From: Candidatus Saccharimonadota bacterium
GTDB lineage: Bacteria > Patescibacteriota > Saccharimonadia > Saccharimonadales > Saccharimonadaceae
Assembly (NCBI GenBank): GCA_026395405.1
Contig: JAPLYU010000001.1
Location: forward strand, 316,696-380,695
Length of the DNA stretch: 64,000 bases
Reading direction: 5' to 3'
This document shows, piece by piece, positions 1 through 6,223 of this stretch. A program made the position numbers and the translations under genes. A model generated the notes under the pieces. The model worked only from the letters and a program-made list of their open reading frames with translations, was not told where the DNA came from and did not search any database. Positions within the stretch are counted from its first letter, which is position 1; each line of letters opens with the position of its first letter.

Positions 1-92
1 AAAATTTCACCACTACCCAGCAGGTGTGTCTGCCCGACAACTTCATCCAAAGTCGTTGGTCTCATTCTCTCCGCAAGGGGTACTCGTTGCAT
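1..92 (-). CDS. rarA: Replication-associated recombination protein A (RarA/MgsA), N-terminal fragment
   Basis: Only the first ~30 codons lie in the window; the gene runs off the left edge. Read on the minus strand from the ATG at 92, the peptide contains 'LAERMRPTTLDEVVGQ', the characteristic N-terminus of the RarA/MgsA AAA+ ATPases that act at stalled replication forks. A minus-strand TATAAT lies six bases upstream of the ATG, so the mRNA is probably leaderless. It is divergent from ddl, and the two promoters overlap. Identification rests on a short stretch but the motif is distinctive. Confidence 0.8.
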   Translation of the reverse strand, partial: MQRVPLAERMRPTTLDEVVGQTHLLGSGEI

Positions 93-115
93 ACTTCTAT
101 TATACCTCGTATACT
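87..115 (+). promoter_or_regulatory. ddl promoter
   Basis: TTGCAT at 87-92 and TATACT at 110-115 are separated by 17 bases. The start codon follows 11 bases after the -10 box, so the leader is only about five bases and has no Shine-Dalgarno site. The -35 box overlaps the start of the divergent rarA gene. Confidence 0.6.
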
Positions 116-126
116 GGTTATATAAG

Positions 127-1152
127 ATGCAGCGAACCACAGTAATGTTATTATTTGGGGGCGAATCATCAGAGCATGCAGTCTCTATCTCTTCAGCGCG
201 TAATGTTTTTGCGGCGCTTGACGACACGAAATACGATGTTGTTTTGGGCTATATAGACCAGTCGGGCCAGTGGTGGTTACTGGATAATATAATGGACCAA
301 ATCGATGTTATTGGTTTGCCGCAACTGTTGCCAGTACTTGGATCGGGCAATTTTGTAACTATTCCAAGTAGTGAGGTAATTAAACCAAACGTTATTTTGC
401 CAATACTTCATGGCGTAAACGGCGAAGACGGAACGATTCAGGGGTTGGCTAAATTAACACATATTCCAATTGTTGGCAGTGGCGTTGAAGCGTCGGCTGT
501 AACTATGGATAAAGTAACGACAAAACAGCTATTAGAATTTAACGGCATTAAAACCGCTCCTTTTGAAGTTCATTTATCGGACGAACCTTATTCAAGTTTC
601 CATCAATTATCAGAAAAACTTGGCAGTCCTTTGTTTGTAAAACCGGCACGCGAAGGCAGTTCAGTCGGCGTCAGTATGGCTAGCAACGACGAAGAACTAA
701 GCGCTGCCTTTGCGACTGCGCATAAATACGACGGTAAAGTATTAATAGAAAAAGCAATCAAAGGCAGGGAACTCGAGATTGGGGTTTTGGGTAGCGGGTC
801 CGACATCCGAGTGAGTGGGGTCGGCGAAATTGTTGCTGATAGGGAATTTTATGACTATGACTCAAAATACAGTGCCGCCAGCGAAACAAAGGTCATAATA
901 CCAGCAGATTTACCAATAAAAACTCGTGATAAAATGAGGGATATTGCGAAAAAGGCGTATTTAGTCTTGGGCTGTAAGGGTTTTGCCAGGGTAGACTTCT
1001 TTTTATCAAACGACAAAGATGTTTACATAATCGAAGCCAATACCCTGCCGGGATTTACGAATATCAGCATGTATCCTAAATTATGGCGACAAGAAGGTAT
1101 GACTTACAGTGGTATAATCGATGCCTTAATCAGTGACGCGCTTGAAAAATAG
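127..1152 (+). CDS. ddl: D-alanine--D-alanine ligase
   Basis: 341-residue ATP-grasp ligase that joins two D-alanines for peptidoglycan precursors in the cytoplasm. The N-terminal 'FGGESSEHAVSISSARNV', the central 'VKPAREGSSVGVS', 'LIEKAIKGRELEIGVLG' and the C-terminal 'EANTLPGFTNISMYP' are the expected family blocks, with the acidic and asparagine metal ligands in the last one. Length is normal for Ddl. The ATG at 127 gives the conserved N-terminus directly. A MurF-type ligase that would use the product is at 24.7 kb. The gene is followed by tRNA-Phe with no obvious terminator between them. Confidence 0.95.
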   Translation: MQRTTVMLLFGGESSEHAVSISSARNVFAALDDTKYDVVLGYIDQSGQWWLLDNIMDQIDVIGLPQLLPVLGSGNFVTIPSSEVIKPNVILPILHGVNGEDGTIQGLAKLTHIPIVGSGVEASAVTMDKVTTKQLLEFNGIKTAPFEVHLSDEPYSSFHQLSEKLGSPLFVKPAREGSSVGVSMASNDEELSAAFATAHKYDGKVLIEKAIKGRELEIGVLGSGSDIRVSGVGEIVADREFYDYDSKYSAASETKVIIPADLPIKTRDKMRDIAKKAYLVLGCKGFARVDFFLSNDKDVYIIEANTLPGFTNISMYPKLWRQEGMTYSGIIDALISDALEK

Positions 1153-1261
1153 GTTTTTTTCCCGTACAATTAACAAGTCTTTAGAGTTCAGTTTTTTAAA
1201 CCAAGGAACCTTTGGGTGACTGTTTGAAAAACTGAGAGGAAGAAGCGATGATAGGTGAAAG

Positions 1262-1290
1262 CCAAACAAATTTCCATTTGTTTGCGAAAG
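1262..1290 (+). other. Intergenic hairpin upstream of tRNA-Phe
   Basis: The ~160-base gap between ddl and tRNA-Phe holds a perfect nine-pair hairpin (CAAACAAAT / ATTTGTTTG, four-base loop). It is followed by 'GCGAAAGCCGG', which resembles 'TCGCAAGGCCGG' in the insert upstream of tRNA-Gly at ~5.97 kb. Function unknown; no ORF. Confidence 0.4.
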
Positions 1291-1310
1291 CCGGTAATCG
1301 ATTCTGACGA

Positions 1311-1385
1311 GGCTCTTTAGCTCAGCGGTAGAGCAGAGGCTTGAAGAGCCTTGTGTCCCCAGTTCGATCCTGGGAGGAGCCACCA
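1311..1385 (+). tRNA. tRNA-Phe (GAA), CCA encoded
   Basis: Full cloverleaf: acceptor GGCTCTT/AGGAGCC, D arm 'TAGCTCAGCGGTAGAGC', anticodon loop TTGAAGA (anticodon GAA), T arm 'CCAGTTCGATCCTGG', discriminator A and encoded CCA. The T-arm and 3' end sequences recur at ~1.47 and 1.59 kb, see the separate entry. Confidence 0.95.
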
Positions 1386-1424
1386 AATTAAAAACCCCAT
1401 CCTTCGTGATGGAGTTTTTAATTT
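1386..1424 (+). terminator. Terminator after tRNA-Phe
   Basis: AAATTAAAAA...TTTTTAATTT hairpin with an inner CCATC/GATGG stem. The same AT-rich frame around a different core follows tRNA-Gln at 38.66 kb. Confidence 0.8.
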
Positions 1425-1442
1425 GACGACCCCTCGGGGTCA

Positions 1443-1598
1443 AACTGGGGACTTTTAACGAAGGTAAAATAGTCCCCAGTTCGTGAAGCGCCGAGCAGTA
1501 AAAATGTGTTTACATATTTTTACAAACAAGCGGAAATAGGAAGCGAAGCGACCGCCTGCCGGGAGGACCGAGTGCAACGGAGCGCCCCGGGAGGAGCC
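1443..1598 (+). other. Interrupted partial copy of the tRNA-Phe 3' half
   Basis: GTCCCCAGTTCG (1472-1483) exactly repeats the left side of the tRNA-Phe T arm (1355-1366), and GGGAGGAGCC (1589-1598) repeats its acceptor end (1372-1381). About 105 bases interrupt the T loop. Just upstream, AACTGGGGAC (1443-1452) is the reverse complement of the T-arm strand, so this part can also fold as a hairpin. The insert holds a near-palindrome around GTGTTTACAT. The same layout follows tRNA-Gln at 38.7 kb. No ORF is seen in 1425-1612. Confidence 0.6.
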
Positions 1599-1612
1599 GA
1601 AAGTGCTCATTT

Positions 1613-1641
1613 TTGCATCAATAATATTATTATGTTAAAAT
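1613..1641 (+). promoter_or_regulatory. Promoter of the transglycosylase-like cassette
   Basis: TTGCAT (1613-1618) and TAAAAT (1636-1641) with a 17-base spacer. The ~95-base leader that follows contains CAGGAC-GAAG near its start, which can pair with CTTC-GTCCTG after the gene near 2.55 kb, a weaker version of the end pairing of cassettes A-E. Confidence 0.5.
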
Positions 1642-1739
1642 ATTGACAGGACAGAAGGGAACCTTTACAAGCCGGAGGCCAAGAATGAGACTTTGATGCA
1701 AATGCGTCGGAGTTCTCAAACGCAACCAAAGGGGACGTA

Positions 1740-2504
1740 GTGTTCCGAAGCTTCAGAATTCTCGTAATGGTCGTTGTAGTGCTGCTGGCAGCAAGCTGTT
1801 TGTTTGCCGTGTCGGCGCTGATCTCGCACGACCAAGTTCTGGCGAATGGCGTATCAGCATCACCCAGTGCAAGTGCGTCGCCGTCGCCAGGCGGAGAAGT
1901 AACACAAACGCCTACGCCAACACCAACTACCACAAACACGGCGACGCCTACGCCAACACCCACGGCGACCCCAACAATTGACCCAGCGATAATTATCGAC
2001 ATCGCTACCTACAAGGCTGACGCTCTCGCGAAAGAGAAGCAAGCCAAAAAGGTCCGTGTCGAGCTGGTCAAGCGAGCTCATGCACTCGGGTTGCGGTCGC
2101 CAAAAAGACTGCTGCCTAGGTCATGCTTTGCCACGTGGGAATTGCGTTTGGGGTACTACAAAGAGCGCTTCAAGACGTTCCGCAAACTGAGTCACGACTA
2201 CTGGCAACTCATCCGGTTCCCAACGGCAAAGTCCGGGGTGAACCGATGGATACCGCTGCTGAACTACTGCGGTATGCCGGGTGACCAGATGTGGCACGCG
2301 CTTTCGGTAATGGACCGAGAGTCGCATGGCAAGAACAAGAAGTCGACCGCAAGTGGGTTGTACCAGTTCCTGGCTGACTGGTGGCGCAACAAAAAGACCG
2401 GCCACAGAAAGTGGAATCCATTCAACCCATGGAAAAACATTCAGCACTTTGTGAATGCAATCCTGGGACCGTCTGGATGGAGTCCTTGGGCGCTGACAGC
2501 CTGA
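1740..2504 (+). CDS. Secreted lytic transglycosylase/lysozyme-like protein
   Basis: 254 residues. An N-terminal hydrophobic segment (residues ~7-28) looks like a signal peptide or anchor, followed by a Pro/Thr/Ser-rich linker (~40-78, 'TPTPTPTTTNTATPTPTPTA') and a charged region. The C-terminus (~180-254) resembles SLT/lysozyme-like folds: a Glu in 'MDRESHGKNKKSTASGLYQF', then 'WNPFNPWKNIQHFVNAI' and 'GWSPW'. The Glu of 'RESHG' would be the catalytic acid. Likely role is cutting peptidoglycan outside the cell, own or host. Start is GTG with AAGGGGA just upstream. Base composition is more GC-rich than the neighbouring host genes, which suggests transfer. Stands alone with its own promoter and end hairpin. 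Confidence 0.7.
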   Translation: MFRSFRILVMVVVVLLAASCLFAVSALISHDQVLANGVSASPSASASPSPGGEVTQTPTPTPTTTNTATPTPTPTATPTIDPAIIIDIATYKADALAKEKQAKKVRVELVKRAHALGLRSPKRLLPRSCFATWELRLGYYKERFKTFRKLSHDYWQLIRFPTAKSGVNRWIPLLNYCGMPGDQMWHALSVMDRESHGKNKKSTASGLYQFLADWWRNKKTGHRKWNPFNPWKNIQHFVNAILGPSGWSPWALTA

Positions 2505-2566
2505 AACTATAAGCGCCTGAAAAATACCTGTTTGGCCTCGTTTTACCCTTCAAGTCCTGCACCACA

Positions 2567-2602
2567 GGCCTTGGCAGCTACACGCTGCCAAGGCCTTCTT
2601 TC
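2567..2602 (+). terminator. Terminator after the transglycosylase-like gene
   Basis: Perfect 11-pair stem GGCCTTGGCAG / CTGCCAAGGCC with a short loop, followed by TTCTTTC. Confidence 0.75.
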
Positions 2603-2625
2603 ATTTCAAAGCATTAATTCAGAAA

Positions 2626-2654
2626 TTGACCAAACATCACGAATATAGTAGAAT
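2626..2654 (+). promoter_or_regulatory. Cassette A promoter
   Basis: TTGACC (2626-2631), 17-base spacer, TAGAAT (2649-2654). The same geometry is seen for cassettes B-E. Confidence 0.7.
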
Positions 2655-2662
2655 ATGCATTA

Positions 2663-2776
2663 AGTCGTCGAGTATTTTTTAATTTAACTCCGAGGCACAT
2701 TGACAATCAGATGCTAATTTCATGGGATGGGATTTTTGTATTCAAATTATATTTAATTCGAGAATCCTATCCTATG
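2663..2776 (+). promoter_or_regulatory. Cassette A structured 5' leader
   Basis: Three parts. P1, a hairpin at the predicted 5' end (GAGT / ACTC with flanking CG/CG). The 5' arm TGACAATCAGATGCT (2701-2715), which pairs with AGCATCTGGTTGTCA (3762-3776) after the genes, 14 Watson-Crick pairs plus one G-U. P3, a 14-pair hairpin of CATGGGATGGGATT (2721-2734) with AATCCTATCCTATG (2763-2776). P1 and P3 have matching versions in cassette B. Confidence 0.65.
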
Positions 2777-2805
2777 GGAAAATGAAACGATTAAGGGAGT
2801 TTACA

Positions 2806-3093
2806 GTGGAAGAGTATCGCTTTATCCTTGGTAAACCCGAGGTAATCGTTCTGGAAAATGGTCGACTTGTCATCAAAGACAGTCTGGCTGTGAGACAGGA
2901 CTGCGAAGAGGTAATATGGCTGGCCAATAGGGACGGCATGGTCCTGATGTCGTTTCCCTTCTACAAGGGGGGGCATCAGCTGAAGCTGGTTGTCTCTCGA
3001 GGCGACAAGTTGGACATGCTTGTACAGCGCATTAATGAAGGACTGTACGAGTTCTCGCCCTTCCCGAACAGCTCACCGTACGCCATCAGGTAA
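2806..3093 (+). CDS. Cassette A orphan protein 1 (paralogue of cassette B protein 1)
   Basis: 95 residues from the GTG at 2806, chosen because AAGGGAG lies eight bases upstream and because the start then aligns with the ATG of the cassette B paralogue. The ORF-track start at 2722 lies inside the leader hairpin. Shared with cassette B: 'EEYR' vs 'EYR', 'NGRLVI.D' and a C-terminal 'HQLKLVVSRGDKLD.LVQRI' pattern. No signal peptide, membrane segment or recognised domain. Probably a small cytoplasmic protein; function unknown. GC-rich codon use unlike host genes. First gene of a two-gene unit with the ORF at 3123. Confidence 0.7.
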   Translation: MEEYRFILGKPEVIVLENGRLVIKDSLAVRQDCEEVIWLANRDGMVLMSFPFYKGGHQLKLVVSRGDKLDMLVQRINEGLYEFSPFPNSSPYAIR

Positions 3094-3122
3094 TCCCACA
3101 ACTCCGTGAAAAGGAGAAAATC

Positions 3123-3695
3123 GTGGAACTCGGCAGTGAGGGTAGCTGGATGAGGCACGAACAAGATCTCCGCGACCCCATCACTCTTCCCACCTCAAAG
3201 TTGGTAAGGGAAGACAACCTCGACAGACTCCAGGACATGGGCTTCATCTTCGGCGACTTCGTCGAAGGAAGTGACGAGTACGTACAGTACTCAACATTCC
3301 CTAGGGGGTGGAGCAAAGTTCTGAGCGAAACGGGATACCCGCACAAGCTGTGGTCTCTGGTCGACCCGTCGGGGAACGAAAGAGTCCGTGCGTCCGGTGG
3401 AGATTTCTTTAAGCTTCACTGTGCTACTAGGTTCTACCTCCGAGAGGTGCTGACCCAAGGCGCTAACGCTGTTACGGTTTGGATCATCGACCAAATTACT
3501 GGTCAGCCGACCTACATGTCACAACTCTACCACTATCCACCCTGCTCAGACCGCAACGCCAAACAATGGGACAAGTACGGCGAAGTCGTTTTTACGCCGT
3601 ACGGCTCAGCCTTGGGGTCAGCCTACGATGAGGCGAGGTCTTGGTTGGCAAGATTCCACCCGGAATACCTGAACCCCTGCTCGTACTGGACCTGA
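3123..3695 (+). CDS. Cassette A orphan protein 2
   Basis: 190 residues; GTG start at 3123 preceded by AAAGGAG. Rich in aromatic residues, charged N-terminus, no membrane segment. I do not recognise the family. Visible stretches include 'MGFIFGDFVEGSDEYVQYS' and a C-terminal 'EARSWLARFHPEYLNP'. Lies 29 bases after protein 1 and is presumably co-transcribed. Followed by an 11-pair hairpin, the cassette's 3' arm and a hammerhead ribozyme. Foreign-looking GC-rich codons suggest phage or plasmid origin, but nothing in the protein proves that. Confidence 0.7.
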   Translation: MELGSEGSWMRHEQDLRDPITLPTSKLVREDNLDRLQDMGFIFGDFVEGSDEYVQYSTFPRGWSKVLSETGYPHKLWSLVDPSGNERVRASGGDFFKLHCATRFYLREVLTQGANAVTVWIIDQITGQPTYMSQLYHYPPCSDRNAKQWDKYGEVVFTPYGSALGSAYDEARSWLARFHPEYLNPCSYWT

Positions 3696-3718
3696 CCCGG
3701 CACGGTTACAATATGAAG

Positions 3719-3757
3719 GGTAGCCGGTCGATTAGGACCGGCTACCATGTGGTTTTT
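3719..3757 (+). terminator. Cassette A 3' hairpin
   Basis: Perfect 11-pair stem GGTAGCCGGTC / GACCGGCTACC, followed six bases later by seven T. It may terminate part of the transcripts; read-through is needed to make the 3' arm and ribozyme. Confidence 0.65.
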
Positions 3758-3777
3758 TTCAAGCATCTGGTTGTCAT

Positions 3778-3832
3778 TTCGCTTATTTGAATGCGTATTC
3801 AAACTGATGAGTCCAAAAGGATGAAAAGCGAA
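3778..3832 (+). ncRNA. Type III hammerhead ribozyme, copy 1
   Basis: Complete hammerhead. Stem III TTCGCTT (3778-3784) / AAGCGAA (3826-3832); cleavage position H17 = A3785; stem I TTTGAAT-GCGT-ATTCAAA (3786-3803, closed loop); core CTGATGA (3804-3810); stem II GTCC-AAAA-GGAT (3811-3822, one G-U); GAA (3823-3825). All invariant core bases (CUGANGA, GAA, the A-U pair and H17) are present. Open on stem III, hence type III. Predicted cut after 3785, leaving the cassette A mRNA with only about nine bases beyond its 3' arm. Confidence 0.9.
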
Positions 3833-3836
3833 CGGA

Positions 3837-3865
3837 TTGACAAAACATCATATAAATATTACAAT
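3837..3865 (+). promoter_or_regulatory. Cassette B promoter
   Basis: TTGACA (3837-3842), 17-base spacer, TACAAT (3860-3865). The -35 box begins five bases after the hammerhead. Confidence 0.75.
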
Positions 3866-3873
3866 AATAATAA

Positions 3874-3987
3874 CTCGTTGAGTGGTTTTTTGGATTAACT
3901 CCGAGGTACTTTGACAAGCAGACATTATTTTCATGGGGTGGGATTTTTTAATTTAACGAAAGTTTAGTTTTAAAATCCTATCCTATG
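3874..3987 (+). promoter_or_regulatory. Cassette B structured 5' leader
   Basis: P1 is CTCG-TT-GAGT ... ACTC-C-GAG with an asymmetric inner loop. The 5' arm GACAAGCAGAC (3913-3923) matches GTCTGCCTGTC (5190-5200) at ten of eleven positions. P3 pairs CATGGGGTGGGATTTT with AAAATCCTATCCTATG (3972-3987). Same order as in cassette A, with base changes that keep pairing. Confidence 0.65.
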
Positions 3988-4020
3988 GGAAGAGAAACAA
4001 CATAAAAGGAGTCTATCGTA

Positions 4021-4371
4021 ATGGAGTATCGACCCCCACTCAAAAAGCCTCTAATTAGACTGGTAAATGGTCGTCTCATCATTGATGACGGCTTTTCCAT
4101 CGAGGAAGTCGCCAGGGATACCCTAGAGTGGACCAAGTACTGCGGCGGCAAGAACGACGTTGACGGTTTCGTAAGGCTCATCCTGCCGTACAAGACGAAG
4201 GAAGAGCACCATCTGAAGCTGGACGTATATCCGGGTGAAACTCTGGATTCGCTAATCCAGCGTATCCGTAAAGCACTGAAGGATGTTACGGGGGTCTACA
4301 GTGATGTAGTCCCTTTTCGACGTAAGACAAGCGACATGCATACATTCCCGTCACTGCTGTTTGGCAGCTGA
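4021..4371 (+). CDS. Cassette B orphan protein 1 (paralogue of cassette A protein 1)
   Basis: 116 residues; ATG start with AAAGGAG upstream. Aligns with cassette A protein 1 through 'EYR', 'NGRLIIDD', 'HHLKLDVYPGETLDSLIQRI', plus a longer C-terminal tail (~20 residues). The spacing of 'H-LKL-V--G--LD-L-QRI' suggests a shared small alpha/beta domain, but no known family comes to mind. No membrane segment. GC-rich. It leads the pair with the gene at 4404. The duplication in neighbouring cassettes implies that cassettes arose by copying of a whole transcription unit, after which the second genes diverged or were replaced. Confidence 0.7.
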   Translation: MEYRPPLKKPLIRLVNGRLIIDDGFSIEEVARDTLEWTKYCGGKNDVDGFVRLILPYKTKEEHHLKLDVYPGETLDSLIQRIRKALKDVTGVYSDVVPFRRKTSDMHTFPSLLFGS

Positions 4372-4403
4372 CAATTCACCCCACTAAAAGAAAAGAGGTG
4401 AGA

Positions 4404-5120
4404 ATGCAGGTCCATATAAGTGACCTTGCCAGAGTGGCCGAGGTTCACATGGAGCCGTACGATCGTTTCGACGATCCGTCACTGTTCCCAGAGTTGCTCA
4501 AGTTGGCCAAGGTGGAAGCGGGCCAGCATCCGATGCGCGACAACAGTGTCGTCACTTTCACACTAGGTGGCATCGACGTCAGGGTGACCAGAAGGTCTCC
4601 GGTCTACACGATGGAGCGCGACTATAAGCGCTCCCTACAGGGGTTCACGTACCCCATCGTCGGTCCGACACCCAAGCAGAACCTGTCGAAGGCGGACTAC
4701 AGGAACGACAGCCTCATCGAGGCTGCCAATCTCAGACTGGACGGCGCTCCTGACCTGCAGATTAGGGTCAGGAACACCTGGGAAGAGCCCTTTCTTATGG
4801 GCAAACCTTCAGTCTACGACCGGGCGATGCTGGCATTGTCAACACGCCTTGGGCGCACATTGCAAGACCGGATGGACAGGGGTGAGTTCGATCCGTCGGA
4901 CGCCGACTCCGAGTCTGTCGCCCGGGTGGCGATCCAGACGGGAATGCCAATCATGGAGTTCGACGACGGTTGTCGGCTGTTCAAGTACGCGCTTGAACGG
5001 CTTATGGACGAGTGGGAGTACCGCAACGTCCTAAGGGGCCTGTTCGTCCGTGTCAAGCACTCCAAGCTAGCCCTCGCCGACGTCTACGCCCGGATTCAGT
5101 CCGGACCAGCCACAACCTGA
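4404..5120 (+). CDS. Cassette B orphan protein 2
   Basis: 238 residues from the ATG at 4404, preferred over the GTG at 4398 because AAAGAGGTG is placed well for it. Soluble, highly charged, no signal or membrane segment. The central part has many Arg/Asp; the C-terminal half looks mostly helical ('RLFKYALERLMDEWEYRNV'). I recognise no domain and see no clear similarity to cassette A protein 2. GC-rich codons as in the rest of the cassette. Followed by a hairpin, the 3' arm and the second hammerhead ribozyme. Confidence 0.7.
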   Translation: MQVHISDLARVAEVHMEPYDRFDDPSLFPELLKLAKVEAGQHPMRDNSVVTFTLGGIDVRVTRRSPVYTMERDYKRSLQGFTYPIVGPTPKQNLSKADYRNDSLIEAANLRLDGAPDLQIRVRNTWEEPFLMGKPSVYDRAMLALSTRLGRTLQDRMDRGEFDPSDADSESVARVAIQTGMPIMEFDDGCRLFKYALERLMDEWEYRNVLRGLFVRVKHSKLALADVYARIQSGPATT

Positions 5121-5153
5121 TTCTCCCAAGCGGTGACAGGCAGTCGTTCAGAT

Positions 5154-5176
5154 GAATGACGCCCGCCCCGTCATTC
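5154..5176 (+). terminator. Cassette B 3' hairpin
   Basis: Eight-pair stem GAATGACG / CGTCATTC with a C-rich loop, followed by a short T-rich stretch. Likely protects or partly terminates the mRNA. Confidence 0.5.
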
Positions 5177-5201
5177 TGTTTCTCTGCGCGTCTGCCTGTC
5201 T

Positions 5202-5256
5202 TTCGCTTTTTTGAATGCGTATTCAAACTGATGAGTCCAAAAGGACGAAAAGCGAA
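5202..5256 (+). ncRNA. Type III hammerhead ribozyme, copy 2
   Basis: Stem III TTCGCTT (5202-5208) / AAGCGAA (5250-5256); H17 = T5209; stem I TTTGAAT-GCGT-ATTCAAA (5210-5227); core CTGATGA (5228-5234); stem II GTCC-AAAA-GGAC (5235-5246), all Watson-Crick; GAA (5247-5249). Compared with copy 1, the stem II G-U pair is G-C here and H17 is U instead of A, both allowed. Predicted cut after 5209. Confidence 0.9.
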
Positions 5257-5274
5257 CGCAACAGATACGTCTTA

Positions 5275-5303
5275 TTGACAATTTATCGCGTATATGCTAA
5301 AAT
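5275..5303 (+). promoter_or_regulatory. Cassette C promoter
   Basis: TTGACA (5275-5280), 17-base spacer, TAAAAT (5298-5303). The leader then has a GAG/CTC hairpin like P1 of the other cassettes and the 5' arm TGACAACTCGTTCA (5350-5363), perfectly complementary over 14 bases to TGAACGAGTTGTCA (5851-5864). There is no P3 hairpin. Confidence 0.75.
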
Positions 5304-5385
5304 ATAGATAAGCATCGTGTGAGGTTTTTTAAGCACTCCGCGACGCACCTGACAACTCGTTCAAGCACCCCGAAAGGAGCCTGCT

Positions 5386-5799
5386 ATGCCCCCGAGGCCG
5401 AAGATACCGGTGGATTATGACATCACCGTGTATAACCGGGTCGAACCCAACCTCACCAAGGTCAGGGTCAAGTTCGACCAAAGGATCTGCACCGAGCTGA
5501 AGAGGTCGGGCTTTTACCCGGCGAACCTCACTAATGCCGAGCAGATCGACTCCTACGACAGGAAGACTCCTGAGTACAACGGAAAGTTCATGCCGGCCGC
5601 TATGGCTTTGGCTAATGGCCTTCCGGAAGACGGCACCAATGGTGTCCTGAGCGTGGATGCCATCTCGCCGATGATCCTCGAGATTCGCTGCAATTCAGAC
5701 CTGGTCAATATCGGACGATTGGATGACCAGATCGGCAAACTCGTCTGGGAAGTCAACCAAACCGGTTGGCCACCGAGCGATCCGTACGCTTCGGTCTGA
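5386..5799 (+). CDS. Cassette C orphan protein
   Basis: 137 residues; ATG start with AAAGGAG seven bases upstream. Soluble and acidic at the C-terminus, no membrane segment. The sequence starts 'MPPRPKIPVDYDITVYNRV' and ends with a tryptophan/proline-rich tail. I do not recognise it, and it is not clearly related to the A/B proteins. Single-gene cassette with its own promoter, GC-rich codons, an 11-pair end hairpin and a perfect 14-base match between its 5' and 3' ends. It lacks a hammerhead, being the last cassette before the tRNA-Gly region. Confidence 0.7.
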   Translation: MPPRPKIPVDYDITVYNRVEPNLTKVRVKFDQRICTELKRSGFYPANLTNAEQIDSYDRKTPEYNGKFMPAAMALANGLPEDGTNGVLSVDAISPMILEIRCNSDLVNIGRLDDQIGKLVWEVNQTGWPPSDPYASV

Positions 5800-5811
5800 A
5801 CGTCGCAAGAT

Positions 5812-5841
5812 GGGGTAGGGGCTTTCAATCAGCCCTACCCC
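5812..5841 (+). terminator. Cassette C 3' hairpin
   Basis: GGGGTAGGGGC / GCCCTACCCC stem (about ten pairs) with a nine-base loop; no T run follows. The 3' arm of the cassette begins ten bases later. Confidence 0.6.
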
Positions 5842-5894
5842 TTGCGGGGATGAACGAGTTGTCAAACTCAATGATTTATAAACTAGTGATTATC

Positions 5895-5923
5895 TTGCAA
5901 TTTCACCCCTCTTTCCCTATAAT
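5895..5923 (+). promoter_or_regulatory. Promoter upstream of tRNA-Gly region
   Basis: TTGCAA, 17-base spacer, TATAAT, placed just before the partial tRNA copy and about 180 bases before the real tRNA-Gly, so the tRNA precursor probably starts here. Confidence 0.6.
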
Positions 5924-5932
5924 TTTTAGAGA

Positions 5933-6052
5933 ATGCGGGTGAGAATTGCCCAGAATGGCAGTTCGCAAGGCCGGAGCCCGGATGACGAACGTCACTGAGT
6001 GAGGCGGGGCTGCGAAAAATTCGGAAGGAATTTTATCGTAGCTAGCTCAGTT
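5933..6052 (+). other. Interrupted partial copy of the tRNA-Gly 5' half
   Basis: ATGCGGGTG (5933-5941) repeats the tRNA-Gly 5' end with its flank (6103-6111), and TAGCTCAGTT (6043-6052) repeats its D arm. About 100 GC-rich bases with several short inverted repeats separate them. The rest of 5800-6104 has no convincing ORF; the track entry at 5999 spans the tRNA. Confidence 0.5.
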
Positions 6053-6104
6053 AACGTCTCATCCGCAGACAGGCGTCCTTTATTAACAATATTCACACAT
6101 CTAT

Positions 6105-6180
6105 GCGGGTGTAGCTCAGTTGTTAGAGCGCTTCCTTGCCAAGGAAGAGGTCAGGAGTTAGAGTCTCCTTACCCGCACCA
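6105..6180 (+). tRNA. tRNA-Gly (GCC), CCA encoded
   Basis: Acceptor GCGGGTG/TACCCGC, D arm 'TAGCTCAGTTGTTAGAGC', anticodon loop TTGCCAA (GCC), T arm with loop 'TTAGAGT', discriminator A, encoded CCA. Its 3' end lies in the 40-base repeat found again at 7304. Confidence 0.95.
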
Positions 6181-6199
6181 AACCATTAGCATTATAGTA
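6160..6199 (+). repeat. Left copy of 40 bp repeat at tRNA-Gly 3' end (attL-like)
   Basis: The last part of tRNA-Gly and 19 flanking bases are repeated at 7304-7343 with a single mismatch (39/40). A repeat of a tRNA 3' end flanking foreign DNA is the classic mark of site-specific integration. Confidence 0.8.
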
Positions 6200-6223
6200 C
6201 GTTAACGGAATATATTCGGAAAT

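Noticed and set aside
1126-1443. 105-residue minus-strand ORF
   Set aside because: It is the antisense of tRNA-Phe ('PPRIELGTQGSSSLCS' type translation), a frequent false ORF.
1607-2002. 131-residue minus-strand ORF of Val/Gly repeats
   Set aside because: Antisense of the Pro/Thr linker of the transglycosylase-like gene.
3911-3917. TTGACA in the 5' arm as a second promoter
   Set aside because: No -10 at the right distance in any cassette, and the bases are explained by pairing with the 3' arm.
5999-6205. 68-residue ORF
   Set aside because: Spans tRNA-Gly and the split 5' copy.
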